Shown in pieces: positions 55,132-64,000 of a stretch of DNA of 64,000 bases. The translations under genes were made by a program, and so were the position numbers. The stretch comes from Granulicatella seriolae. GTDB lineage: Bacteria > Bacillota > Bacilli > Lactobacillales > Aerococcaceae. Numbering within the stretch: the first letter of the stretch is position 1; each line of letters starts with the position of its first letter. The notes below the pieces were generated by a model. It made no database searches and had not been told where the DNA came from. It saw only the letters and a list, made by a program, of their open reading frames with translations. The stretch lies in the NCBI RefSeq assembly GCF_024543085.1, contig NZ_JANHNZ010000001.1:186001-250000 (forward strand). Direction: 5' to 3'.

Positions 55132-57525
55132 TTATTTTTGTCGAATGGTAAAGGAGCGTTTGGCTTTTTTATTCTTTTTGCCATTTTTGCTGCTTGGTCC
55201 ATTCTTTTTACCTTTGTTCTTTTCTTTTGAAATTTGTCCAGATTGCTTTTTGCCAGATTTAGCTCTAGCAGTTTTTGACGAGTTTGAATTTTGGTTCATT
55301 TTCTTATCATTGAAGACTTGTTGTCTTGCTGTTTCTAACTGGCTATCTTCTTCTAAGATAAAATCAATCTGTCTGCTATCACTATCTACTTTTACTAGCT
55401 TCACTTTAACCTTGTCCCCGATACGGAAGGTTCTTCCAGTACGTTCACCAATTAAGAGTAAATGGCTTTCAACAAAGTTATAATAATCTGAATTCATATG
55501 TGAAATATGGATTAAACCTTCAACTGTATTTGGCAACTCTACAAAGATACCAAATTTAGTAACAGAACTAATGACTGCTTCAAAGCTTTGTCCAATCTTA
55601 TCCTGCATAAATTCTGCTTTCTTCAAGGCATCCGTTTCTCTTTCAGCAGTGACAGCTTTTCGTTCCATCTTAGAGGATTGGTCTGCAATTTCTTGCAAAC
55701 GTGCTTCAAGCCCATTTATCTGCTCCTGAGAAAGGTTTTTGCCATGCTTAAAGTAGTAACGCATCATACGATGAACAATTAAGTCAGGGTAACGTCTGAT
55801 TGGAGAAGTAAAATGCGTATAGTCCCTGGAAGCTAATCCGAAATGTCCACTAGGTTCAATATCATACTTAGCCTGTTTCATGGAACGAAGCATCATCGTC
55901 GAAACAACTGCTTCATACGCTTCCCCTTTAATTTGTTCTAAAGCTTTTTGAAGTTTTTTGGGACTAATACTATCCGAACTTCCCTTAATAGAAATACCAA
56001 AAGCTGTAATAAACTCTAAGAAGCGTTGCATTTTGTCCTCATTGGGCTGCTCATGAATCCGATAAATAAATGGTACATGCAAATTATCATGGTGTTTGGC
56101 TACTGTTTCATTAGCTGACAACATGAAGGATTCGATCAATCGTTCTGAAACGCCACGTTCTCTCACTTGGATATCAATAGGGTGCCCTTTGTCATCGACA
56201 ATAATCTTGGCTTCATGGGTATCAAAATCAATGGCCCCACGTTCCTTACGACGACGTTCCAAAATATGATGAAGGTCTTTCATATCCTCTAACATAGGAA
56301 CAATTTCATGGTACTTATCTCTTAAAGCCTTATCCCCGTCATAAATGGCATTCACATCCGTATAAGTCATCCGATAATCCGATTCAATAACCGATGGGAA
56401 CAAGTGATAAGAATAGACAGTTCCACTTTGGTCAATTTCCATTTGACAGGTCATGGTTAGACGGTCTTCATTAGGATGAAGAGAACAGATGCCATTGGAT
56501 AATCGTTGCGGTAACATTGGAACAACTCGGTCGGTCACATAGACACTGGTGCCTCGTTCAAAGGCCTCTTGGTCCATGGCACTATTTTCCTGTACATAAT
56601 GAGATACATCGGCAATATGAACCCCCAACAGGTAAGTTTCATCTGGTCGTTTGGTTAGGGAAATGGCATCATCTAAGTCTTTGGCATCAGCGCCATCAAT
56701 AGTAATCGTCAAGTCTTTTCTGAAGTCTTGTCTTCCTTCTAAATCTTGAGCACTGATTGTATCCGGTGTGCGTTTGGCTTCTTCTAGAACGGCCTCAGGA
56801 AACTCAGTTGGGATTCCTAATTGGTAAAGAATGGTTAGGATATCCATCCCCACTTCATCTTTATAACCAATTTCTTTGGTGATAACACCTTTCATCACCG
56901 GCTTGCCACCCAGGTCCGGATAGCTTGTAATCTCAACAATTACAACCGTTCCATCTACAGGAAAGAGTCCACCGGCTTCAATAACACACTCATATTGAGC
57001 TAACTTATTATCAGTTAGGGCTACCGTTCCGTAATCTGCTCTTTCATTAATGTCTTTACTAGAATATCTAGTAAAGATACCCACAATTTGTGTTGTTTTT
57101 CGTTCAATAATTTCCACTACTTGAGCTTCTTCACCGCGGTCTGAGTAGGAGTTGGCTTTTTTGGTAATCTTAATGACTACTAGGTCTCCCTCCATTGCAG
57201 TAGCAGTACTTCCTTTAGGTATAAAAATATCTGGCTGACTTGGGTCAACCGTTACAAAACCAAACCCTCTTTCATTGGCACGAAAGATTCCTTGCAGCTT
57301 TCCTTTATTGTTTTTTAGGCCAAAACGTCCATATTTGTTTAACACAAGAAAATTAGCTTCTTCTAAAGCTGCTAATATTTTTACTAAAGATTTAAAACTG
57401 GTAGAGTCGTCTGCTTGAAAAATTTGGCTAAGCTCTTTCACCAAGAAACTTTCTTGTGGATGCTCTTGAAAATAATCTTTGACAGATTGCTCCAGCATAG
57501 AATATTGGTCTTTTATTTCTGACAT
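55132..57525 (-). CDS. rnr: Ribonuclease R
   Basis: A 797-residue 3'-5' exoribonuclease. Order: N-terminal winged helix (1-65), cold-shock domains (70-230), RNB catalytic domain (250-580; TIDGADAKDLDDAISL holds the metal-binding Asp residues), S1 domain (625-705) and a Lys/Ser-rich basic tail of about 85 residues. The start is ATG 57523-57525 with AAGGAAG upstream. It degrades structured RNA, including mRNA released by trans-translation. Confidence 0.96.
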   Translation of the reverse strand: MSEIKDQYSMLEQSVKDYFQEHPQESFLVKELSQIFQADDSTSFKSLVKILAALEEANFLVLNKYGRFGLKNNKGKLQGIFRANERGFGFVTVDPSQPDIFIPKGSTATAMEGDLVVIKITKKANSYSDRGEEAQVVEIIERKTTQIVGIFTRYSSKDINERADYGTVALTDNKLAQYECVIEAGGLFPVDGTVVIVEITSYPDLGGKPVMKGVITKEIGYKDEVGMDILTILYQLGIPTEFPEAVLEEAKRTPDTISAQDLEGRQDFRKDLTITIDGADAKDLDDAISLTKRPDETYLLGVHIADVSHYVQENSAMDQEAFERGTSVYVTDRVVPMLPQRLSNGICSLHPNEDRLTMTCQMEIDQSGTVYSYHLFPSVIESDYRMTYTDVNAIYDGDKALRDKYHEIVPMLEDMKDLHHILERRRKERGAIDFDTHEAKIIVDDKGHPIDIQVRERGVSERLIESFMLSANETVAKHHDNLHVPFIYRIHEQPNEDKMQRFLEFITAFGISIKGSSDSISPKKLQKALEQIKGEAYEAVVSTMMLRSMKQAKYDIEPSGHFGLASRDYTHFTSPIRRYPDLIVHRMMRYYFKHGKNLSQEQINGLEARLQEIADQSSKMERKAVTAERETDALKKAEFMQDKIGQSFEAVISSVTKFGIFVELPNTVEGLIHISHMNSDYYNFVESHLLLIGERTGRTFRIGDKVKVKLVKVDSDSRQIDFILEEDSQLETARQQVFNDKKMNQNSNSSKTARAKSGKKQSGQISKEKNKGKKNGPSSKNGKKNKKAKRSFTIRQK

Positions 57526-57567
57526 GTTATCACTTCCTTTGTCTTTCATTTTCTATTTTCTAAGTTT

Positions 57568-58320
57568 TTATTGTTGGGTCACTTTTTCTATAAATTTTTT
57601 GACACTTTCTTGAAATGCCAAACGGTCTTTACCGACACTGATCACGTGAGGGCTGTCTTCAAACCAGTGGAAATCCACTTGACTTTGAGTCAAGGAGTCG
57701 CGAAATGTTACAGAAGCCATTGGGTCAACGAAGGTATCCTTACCACCTTGGGCAATATAGTATGGGACATCAATCTTTTCTACCTTTTGAGCCGTATCTT
57801 TGGTTAAGTCTTCTAAAGCTTTTAGATTGCTTTTAGCAGACTTCTCAATCTTGACTAATTTATCTGCAATTTCTTCTTGACTGAAGCCTTGTAATTGGTA
57901 GGATTTTTCAGCATAAGCCAAAAAGTTCTTGTATAGGGTTTGGGACAGAGTAGTTTCAAGAGTTACTGGTGAACAAAAACTACCGGCAGCCAAAACATCA
58001 TACTCTTCAGCCGCACGTGCCGCCATCATACCACCCATGGATAATCCCATAACGATAATCTTTTTATAGCCCTTATCTTGTAAATACTGGATAGCCTCTT
58101 GAGTATCTAGCCACCAATCCTCAGCAGAGTAAGCTAAGATGTCCTCTACGTTGACAGTTCCATGGCCGCGGTAAATGGGTAGATAGACCGTATAGCCTTG
58201 GCGAGATAAGTCTTGTGCTAAGAGTCTAAGGTCATTTGATGAACCGGTATAGGCATGCAGTAAAAGAATGGCAATATCGTTTCCTGCTATAAATATTTCT
58301 TGTGGCGCTTTAATAGACAT
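57568..58320 (-). CDS. Alpha/beta hydrolase (carboxylesterase, EstA-like)
   Basis: A 250-residue cytoplasmic serine hydrolase. The nucleophile elbow is GLSMGGMMA near residue 96, the Asp is in QGGKDTFVDP near 195 and the His in EDSPHVISVG near 228. It sits between secG and rnr, the place of the conserved carboxylesterase in Firmicutes (Est30-like monoacylglycerol lipase group). Confidence 0.9.
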   Translation of the reverse strand: MSIKAPQEIFIAGNDIAILLLHAYTGSSNDLRLLAQDLSRQGYTVYLPIYRGHGTVNVEDILAYSAEDWWLDTQEAIQYLQDKGYKKIIVMGLSMGGMMAARAAEEYDVLAAGSFCSPVTLETTLSQTLYKNFLAYAEKSYQLQGFSQEEIADKLVKIEKSAKSNLKALEDLTKDTAQKVEKIDVPYYIAQGGKDTFVDPMASVTFRDSLTQSQVDFHWFEDSPHVISVGKDRLAFQESVKKFIEKVTQQ

Positions 58321-58376
58321 AGAATTACTCTCTTTCTCTAATAGTATAGACTATTGGTCTTTAGATAAACTATGCA

Positions 58377-58418
58377 AAAAAGCACAATGGTCTGGAATAC
58401 CAAACGCACTGTGCTTTT
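58377..58418 (-). terminator. Terminator after secG
   Basis: AAAAGCACA / TGTGCTTTT stem (with an inner GTTTGG/CCAGAC pairing) and six Ts on the minus strand. Confidence 0.75.
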
Positions 58419-58423
58419 ATCGG

Positions 58424-58657
58424 CTAGTTAGATGACAAGAAGACTAATAAGCTCGCTAGGATTAAAAATGCAGCTCCTAAAACGACGGTTACACGAATTA
58501 AAAATGCTTCAAAGCCTCTTGCTTTTTGCTTTCCAAAAAGTTGTTCAGCACCACCAGTTAAAGAACTAGCAGCATTTGTCTTTGATGGTTGCATTGCTAC
58601 AATAATAATCAGTAAAACACTGACAATAAGCATACTGGTTAATACAATATTGTACAA
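58424..58657 (-). CDS. secG: Preprotein translocase subunit SecG
   Basis: A 77-residue membrane protein with two helices (residues 3-22 and 52-74) joined by a polar loop containing LTGGAEQLFGKQKARGFEAF, the SecG signature. It helps SecYEG export. The start codon is TTG at 58655-58657, chosen from the AGGAGG site 8 bases upstream; no ATG fits. Confidence 0.93.
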   Translation of the reverse strand: MYNIVLTSMLIVSVLLIIIVAMQPSKTNAASSLTGGAEQLFGKQKARGFEAFLIRVTVVLGAAFLILASLLVFLSSN

Positions 58658-58773
58658 GGACTATTCCTCCTTAGTGATTGATTCCTAAGAAAGAGTGTAC
58701 CATAAAAATAAGGGTAAATCTATAGCCAAAGCCCTCTTTATCAGATAGAAGTCAAGTATTACTGGCTATAGCC

Positions 58774-59385
58774 TTATTCTTCTTCACCAACGACCTGAAC
58801 TTCTTCAACAAGCTCTTCTTGACCAGCAGAAGATTCTAATTCTTTATCACTTCTAAATGGAGATACCCCAGCAATAGAAGCCCCTGCTTCTGTTGTATAG
58901 GTCACACCATCAATTTTTGGCAACTCTTCCACCGTAATGGTTTCACCAACAGTTAGTTTAGAGGTGTCAACCGTAATTTCACTTGGGATAGCATCTGGTT
59001 TAGCTTCTACCGTTATAGTTAATAAATGTTGGTCAAGCACCCCGTCACTACGTTTATCGCCATCCTGTAATACAATTGGTACTTCAACCGTTAGGGTATC
59101 TGAGGCATTTACAGCATGTAAGCTGACACTATATACTTCATTTTTCAATGCAGCACGTTGGATTTCAGCAAGAATAACTTTATGTGTTTTGCCATTTAGG
59201 CTAACATCAAATACTGCATTTTCTCCCTTGCTACGAATAACTTCTTCTAACTCTTTGCGATTAATAGAAACAGAAACGGCATCGATATCTGAGCCAAATA
59301 AAGTTGCAGGTACCAGTTGTTCTCTTCTAACTTTTCTTGCCGCACTTGTTCCGACATGTTCTCTCTTTTCGATCTTTGTAGACAT
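58774..59385 (-). CDS. rplY: Ribosomal protein L25 / general stress protein Ctc
   Basis: A 203-residue protein of the long L25/Ctc type. The N-terminal domain (1-90) binds 5S rRNA, and the C-terminal domain (95-185; VPIVLQDGDKRSDGVLDQHL) is typical of Ctc. It ends in an acidic tail. AGGAGG precedes the ATG. Not in an operon. Confidence 0.93.
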   Translation of the reverse strand: MSTKIEKREHVGTSAARKVRREQLVPATLFGSDIDAVSVSINRKELEEVIRSKGENAVFDVSLNGKTHKVILAEIQRAALKNEVYSVSLHAVNASDTLTVEVPIVLQDGDKRSDGVLDQHLLTITVEAKPDAIPSEITVDTSKLTVGETITVEELPKIDGVTYTTEAGASIAGVSPFRSDKELESSAGQEELVEEVQVVGEEE

Positions 59386-59571
59386 TTTTGTTTCCTCCTC
59401 ATATTGACTAATAAAAAATCTTATACATTAACCATACCGAATTAATCCTCATAATTAAAGGAATAAGGTCTGAAAATCAGTCAATGATCGAAATAGTGTT
59501 CTTTCATGACTATTTTCGGTATACTAGTAGTAATGTACTATAATATTACCCGTATTGAGAGGAAGGTATTG

Positions 59572-60339
59572 ATGAAAGGACTTGTATTCTTTGACCTAGA
59601 TGGAACTTTGTTAAACGGTCAATCAGCCATAAGCGAAAATGTGGCTCAAGCAGTCAGACAACTGAAAGCCAATGGTTTTGAACCAGTTATCGCTTCAGGT
59701 AGAACACATGTAGAAATAATTGATATTATGAAGGAAGCTGATATCGAATCAGCCATTCTAATGAATGGTCAATTCGTACTGTTTAAGGGACAACCATTGA
59801 TTGCCAAAGAAATAAGTAAGAGCTTAATAGCTGACCTATCTAACCACGCAAAAAAACTCAATCATGGGCTAGCCCTATACAATGATAAGGCAATAAAAAT
59901 AGTGGTTCCTTCTGACTTAGCTGTAAAAACTTACGACCACATCAGTTCACCTGTCCCAGAAACCAGTAAAGATTTCCATCATCATAATCCAGTATATATG
60001 GGCTTAATCATATCCGAATCCGGCCAAGATGAAAGCTATACACAGACATTCCCTCAATTGCGTTTTGTGCGTAACGCTCCTTATTCCATCGATGTTATTC
60101 ATGCAGGCGTCTCTAAAGCCCTTGGTATCCAAGAACTACTGACAGCTTTAGAACAAGAAGATATTGAAACCTACGCTTTCGGTGATGGATTAAATGACCT
60201 CGAAATGTTTCAAGTCGTCGATCACCCAATAGCCATGGGAAATGCCATCCCACAACTAAAAGAGATTGCCGAATACATTACTGGCGACCATAAAGCTGAT
60301 GGGATTGTTAGTGGCTTGAAGCACTATGATTTGATTTAA
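59572..60339 (+). CDS. Cof-type HAD-IIB family phosphatase
   Basis: A 255-residue cytoplasmic hydrolase. Motif I is FFDLDGTLLN at the N-terminus, motif II is in ASGRTH near 43, and motif IV is FGDGLNDLEMF near 203, followed by AMGNAIPQLKEIA. The cap is of the C2B type. The substrate is unknown, probably a sugar phosphate or flavin nucleotide. The start is ATG 59572-59574 with GAGAGGAAGG upstream. Confidence 0.93.
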   Translation: MKGLVFFDLDGTLLNGQSAISENVAQAVRQLKANGFEPVIASGRTHVEIIDIMKEADIESAILMNGQFVLFKGQPLIAKEISKSLIADLSNHAKKLNHGLALYNDKAIKIVVPSDLAVKTYDHISSPVPETSKDFHHHNPVYMGLIISESGQDESYTQTFPQLRFVRNAPYSIDVIHAGVSKALGIQELLTALEQEDIETYAFGDGLNDLEMFQVVDHPIAMGNAIPQLKEIAEYITGDHKADGIVSGLKHYDLI

Positions 60340-60388
60340 AGAATGCTTGGTTAACAAAAGCTCCTAACAAATAACTCAATTCCAAGGC

Positions 60389-60476
60389 ATAAAAGAGTCT
60401 CCAGATACGAATTAGAAGTAACGGTGTAAAAATTGCTACCGCTTTGACTTCTAATTCGTACCTGGAGACTCTTTAA
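60389..60476 (+). repeat. Short element copy E8, core deleted
   Basis: The arms 60391-60420 and 60447-60475 pair almost perfectly (AGAGTCTCCAGATACGAATT, one mismatch). Only ACGGTGTAAA of the core remains before a loop of about 16 bases, so the element is reduced to a simple long hairpin. The flanks keep the CATAAAAGAG word. It may also act as a terminator for the HAD gene. Confidence 0.8.
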
Positions 60477-60521
60477 TAGATTTAAAAATCGTTCTACCAA
60501 ATAACAATTCTTGCCTATTTT

Positions 60522-60833
60522 CTAAATCTGAAAATCATTCATTCGTTTTCTTTGAAAGATTAAGACTCCCTCATCCCCAACAATATATTTTACATATTGT
60601 CGATGATTGACGATAAATGTTCTTCTTTCTTTATTTTCAAGCTCAAAAGTTAACATAAATCTAGTATACATACCATCTCTATTTCCGCTTGTTTGCGAGG
60701 TTTTATCAATTAAAACAGCCTTAACACTCTCTTTTTCAGCCATAGAATTGAGTAATATATCTCCAAGTTTGAAAATCAATACTCCAGCGAAAATAAATAA
60801 TATTACATAGATACCTATGTGCATTGTTGTCAT
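60522..60833 (-). CDS. DUF2500-like membrane-anchored protein
   Basis: A 103-residue protein with an N-terminal membrane helix (residues 6-27) and a small beta domain (TRFMLTFELENKERRTFIVN, then YVKYIVGDEGVLIFQRKRMNDF), matching the DUF2500/YhhM pattern. Function unknown. GGAGG precedes the ATG. Confidence 0.72.
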   Translation of the reverse strand: MTTMHIGIYVILFIFAGVLIFKLGDILLNSMAEKESVKAVLIDKTSQTSGNRDGMYTRFMLTFELENKERRTFIVNHRQYVKYIVGDEGVLIFQRKRMNDFQI

Positions 60834-61223
60834 AGCATTCCCTCCATATCATTAATAGTATAAGAATCAATCTCAACTTGATAGCACTATCTCTAGTTTC
60901 ATTATACCATCCTTGTCTTGCTTCGTCATACGGAGAATTAGCATAGGCCTTAATGAATAGGAATATAAAAAACTTCGCCTAGCCTTTAAAAGAGCTATCA
61001 AGTATTTTCACTGAAAGAATTTTGTAAGTGGAATCAGAAAAGAGCTAGCGTGTCGTTACTATTTATTTTTTACTCAACAAATAGTATACTTCAATCAATG
61101 ATCAGATAACTTACTATTCTTGCTTATGAGCAAACTTAGTATAAAATTAGAACATTCAACAACCTTACACAAAGTAATTGACCTATTTAGTTTGATGATA
61201 ATAATTGGGAGGATTGACTATTT
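60834..61223. other. Spacer between the DUF2500-like and lipoprotein genes
   Basis: A 390-bp AT-rich region that must hold two divergent promoters. I see no gene, element copy or strong hairpin. Confidence 0.5.
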
Positions 61224-62363
61224 ATGAAAAAGATTAGAATATTGACCCTATCACTACCCATAATTTTATTAGTAGCCTGCAATAACATCACTAAAGAAGA
61301 AAGCTCATCAACCAGTATAGTATCATCAAATAATGAAGTTTCTTCTAGTAAGACTGCCGATAGTGCCAAAAAATTAGGCGTTACAATATCAGATGTTGTC
61401 AAACAAGATTTTGAAAAGTTCCAAAAAGTTGACCTCTTCAAAAATAATAAATTTTCAAAAATTGAGTATGCACAAAGCGAATATGGAACAATGGGTCTGT
61501 ATGCTTATTATAATAACTCTGACTATCCTAGTGCTATTGTCTTAAGAGGTAGTGTTAACAACGATACCGTAAAAAGTCAATTTGATAATATGGCACAATC
61601 AATAAATAAAACATATTTTTCTGATAAACCACTAGTATCTATAGAAATACCGACAGATATTGAAGGGGACAACGATCATTATCTCATGTTCGTTTTTGAC
61701 AAGGAGTACACATTTTCTGACCTACCAATATACATGAGGGATATAGACCCTGATTCATTCCTAAGCAAGATGGACAATATTGAAACACTTAACAAGCTCT
61801 TAGAAAAAGCTCAATTTGCTGAAATACAAACTATTCTCAACCAACATAAAGATGATAAATCACTTGACCCAATTAGAGGATGCCTAGATATCATTCTGCC
61901 TCTTTTAACGGATACCACTACTGAAACAGATAGTTTAACCGGAAAAGTCACTATGTATTACAAAGATATTAGAACTGTTAACCAAAAGACACATTTTGCT
62001 ACTTTCTATTCCCCTATCGGTTCTGTAAAAACTATAATCGGTTTTGTCAATGATAATTGGTTGTTTTGGGACAAAACATATATCAAGGTTGATGAGAACG
62101 AACCTTTAAGTGAATCAACACCACAACCTAAACGTGATATAAATGACGATGGAACAATTACAGAAAGTAGTGAATTTGTTGCCAATAGAAGAATTCTTGA
62201 ACAACTGAAAGAAAATAGTAAGGTCACCGTACGTTTTGAAGGTCTTGAGGGAATTCTTGACTATGACTTGTCTAACGATGAAGTACAAGCTTATAAAATA
62301 TTCAAGACGATTTCAGATAATGCTATAGACATATCCAATTACCTTTTTATAAGAGCAAACTAA
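61224..62363 (+). CDS. Lipoprotein of unknown function, 379 aa
   Basis: A secreted lipoprotein. The signal peptide ends with the lipobox LLVAC (Cys19). A short Ser/Thr linker (24-50) is followed by a large domain I do not recognise; residues about 60-180 (FKNNKFSKIEYAQSEYGTMG ...) and 180-379 may be two parts. Both this protein and the lipoprotein at 51707 have Ser-rich linkers, but no similarity is evident beyond that. GGGAGG precedes the ATG. Confidence 0.75.
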   Translation: MKKIRILTLSLPIILLVACNNITKEESSSTSIVSSNNEVSSSKTADSAKKLGVTISDVVKQDFEKFQKVDLFKNNKFSKIEYAQSEYGTMGLYAYYNNSDYPSAIVLRGSVNNDTVKSQFDNMAQSINKTYFSDKPLVSIEIPTDIEGDNDHYLMFVFDKEYTFSDLPIYMRDIDPDSFLSKMDNIETLNKLLEKAQFAEIQTILNQHKDDKSLDPIRGCLDIILPLLTDTTTETDSLTGKVTMYYKDIRTVNQKTHFATFYSPIGSVKTIIGFVNDNWLFWDKTYIKVDENEPLSESTPQPKRDINDDGTITESSEFVANRRILEQLKENSKVTVRFEGLEGILDYDLSNDEVQAYKIFKTISDNAIDISNYLFIRAN

Positions 62364-62460
62364 GATGCCCTGACTTATAGTTCTTTCACTGTTTTGATTT
62401 TCTGGCAAACCTATTGGGAGTCCCTTTTCGTAGTATAGACAGCCACTTTTTTTGTATACA

Positions 62461-62505
62461 AAAAGCCCTTCTCATGTCGGTAAACCGACACGAGAAGGGC
62501 TCTTC
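62461..62505 (-). terminator. Terminator after eno
   Basis: AGCCCTTCTCGTGTCGG and CCGACATGAGAAGGGCT form a 17-bp stem with one wobble around TTTA, followed by TTTTT on the minus strand. Confidence 0.95.
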
Positions 62506-62514
62506 ATTTAGAAA

Positions 62515-63819
<1,305 letters not shown>

Positions 63820-63919
63820 TTATTAACTCCCTTTTCATTATTTTTACTTGCATCTTTATTTTATTAAAAATAGGCCAAACTTTCAAACATTTCTATAAAA
63901 GAAAGCCTTTTCTAATCAA

Positions 63920-64000
63920 TTATTTAGCGATTAGTGACTCGCCTGTCATTTCTTCTGGTTTTTCTACTCCAAGTAGGTCTAACATGGTTGGAGCAATATC
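63920..64000 (-). CDS. gpmI: 2,3-bisphosphoglycerate-independent phosphoglycerate mutase, C-terminus only
   Basis: The last 26 codons (DIAPTMLDLLGVEKPEEMTG, then ESLIAK) match the conserved C-terminus of GpmI. The rest lies beyond the window. It is upstream of eno with a 103-bp gap. Confidence 0.88.
   Translation of the reverse strand, partial: DIAPTMLDLLGVEKPEEMTGESLIAK

Overview
This is a low-GC Firmicute chromosome segment, most likely from the order Lactobacillales. The evidence is the gene order (gpmI-eno ... secG-esterase-rnr-smpB; pepF-coiA-mecA; yjbH/yjbK/relQ/nadK/rluD; sufCDSUB), AGGAGG-type ribosome binding sites, Spx paralogues, MecA and an H2O-forming-type NADH oxidase. I cannot name the genus; a Carnobacteriaceae/Aerococcaceae-like bacterium is a guess. 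There are no rRNA or tRNA genes. The one stable RNA gene is tmRNA.

Layout. 1-6.3 kb: aldo/keto reductase (cut by the window edge), a cupin gene broken by one in-frame TGA, a membrane protein, an mhqD/mhqO-type pair, a YjiH-family membrane protein and a D-2-hydroxyacid dehydrogenase. 6.7-8.8 kb: a decayed phase-variable type I restriction specificity module (two facing hsdS pieces around a tyrosine recombinase, 42-bp inverted repeats). 9.4-15.9 kb: a MerR regulator and a CstR-type persulfide-sensing locus with divergent CoA-disulfide-reductase/rhodanese genes and two CstR-like operators. 16-18.4 kb: a baeRF-like protein and a patch of small or broken genes. 18.5-23.6 kb: sufCDSUB. 23.9-33.9 kb: glutamine-amidotransferase-like hydrolase, GcvH-like protein with an ArsC/Spx-type protein, RodA, BrkB, NADH oxidase, M42 peptidase, MgtE and an RluA-type synthase. 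33.9-37.6 kb: nadK, relQ, CYTH and spxH. 38.1-41.3 kb: mgtA behind an M-box Mg2+ riboswitch. 41.6-50.5 kb: pepF, coiA, mecA, a vitamin B6 salvage group (ECF S component, kinase, PdxR), spx and trpS. 50.8-64 kb: tmRNA, a lipoprotein, ilvE, smpB-rnr-esterase-secG, L25, a HAD phosphatase, a DUF2500-like protein, a second lipoprotein, eno and the tail of gpmI.

Functional threads. Thiol and oxidative stress genes recur: CstR/rhodaneses, Spx, SpxH (YjbH), MecA, NADH oxidase, MhqO/MhqD and Suf. Magnesium is handled by MgtE and by the riboswitch-controlled MgtA. Ribosome rescue is represented by tmRNA, SmpB and RNase R in one region.

Two non-coding systems stand out. (1) A dense family of about 250-bp intergenic elements: seven long copies, one core-deleted copy and several relics. 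Each has a conserved roughly 110-bp structured core between long inverted arms. The arms differ between copies but match almost perfectly within a copy, and in two copies the core is flipped relative to its outer flanks. (2) Between relQ and nadK lies an array with an exact 120-bp period in which each unit is a long hairpin, with clear compensatory changes between units. Neither encodes protein. Both are the best candidates here for something undescribed.
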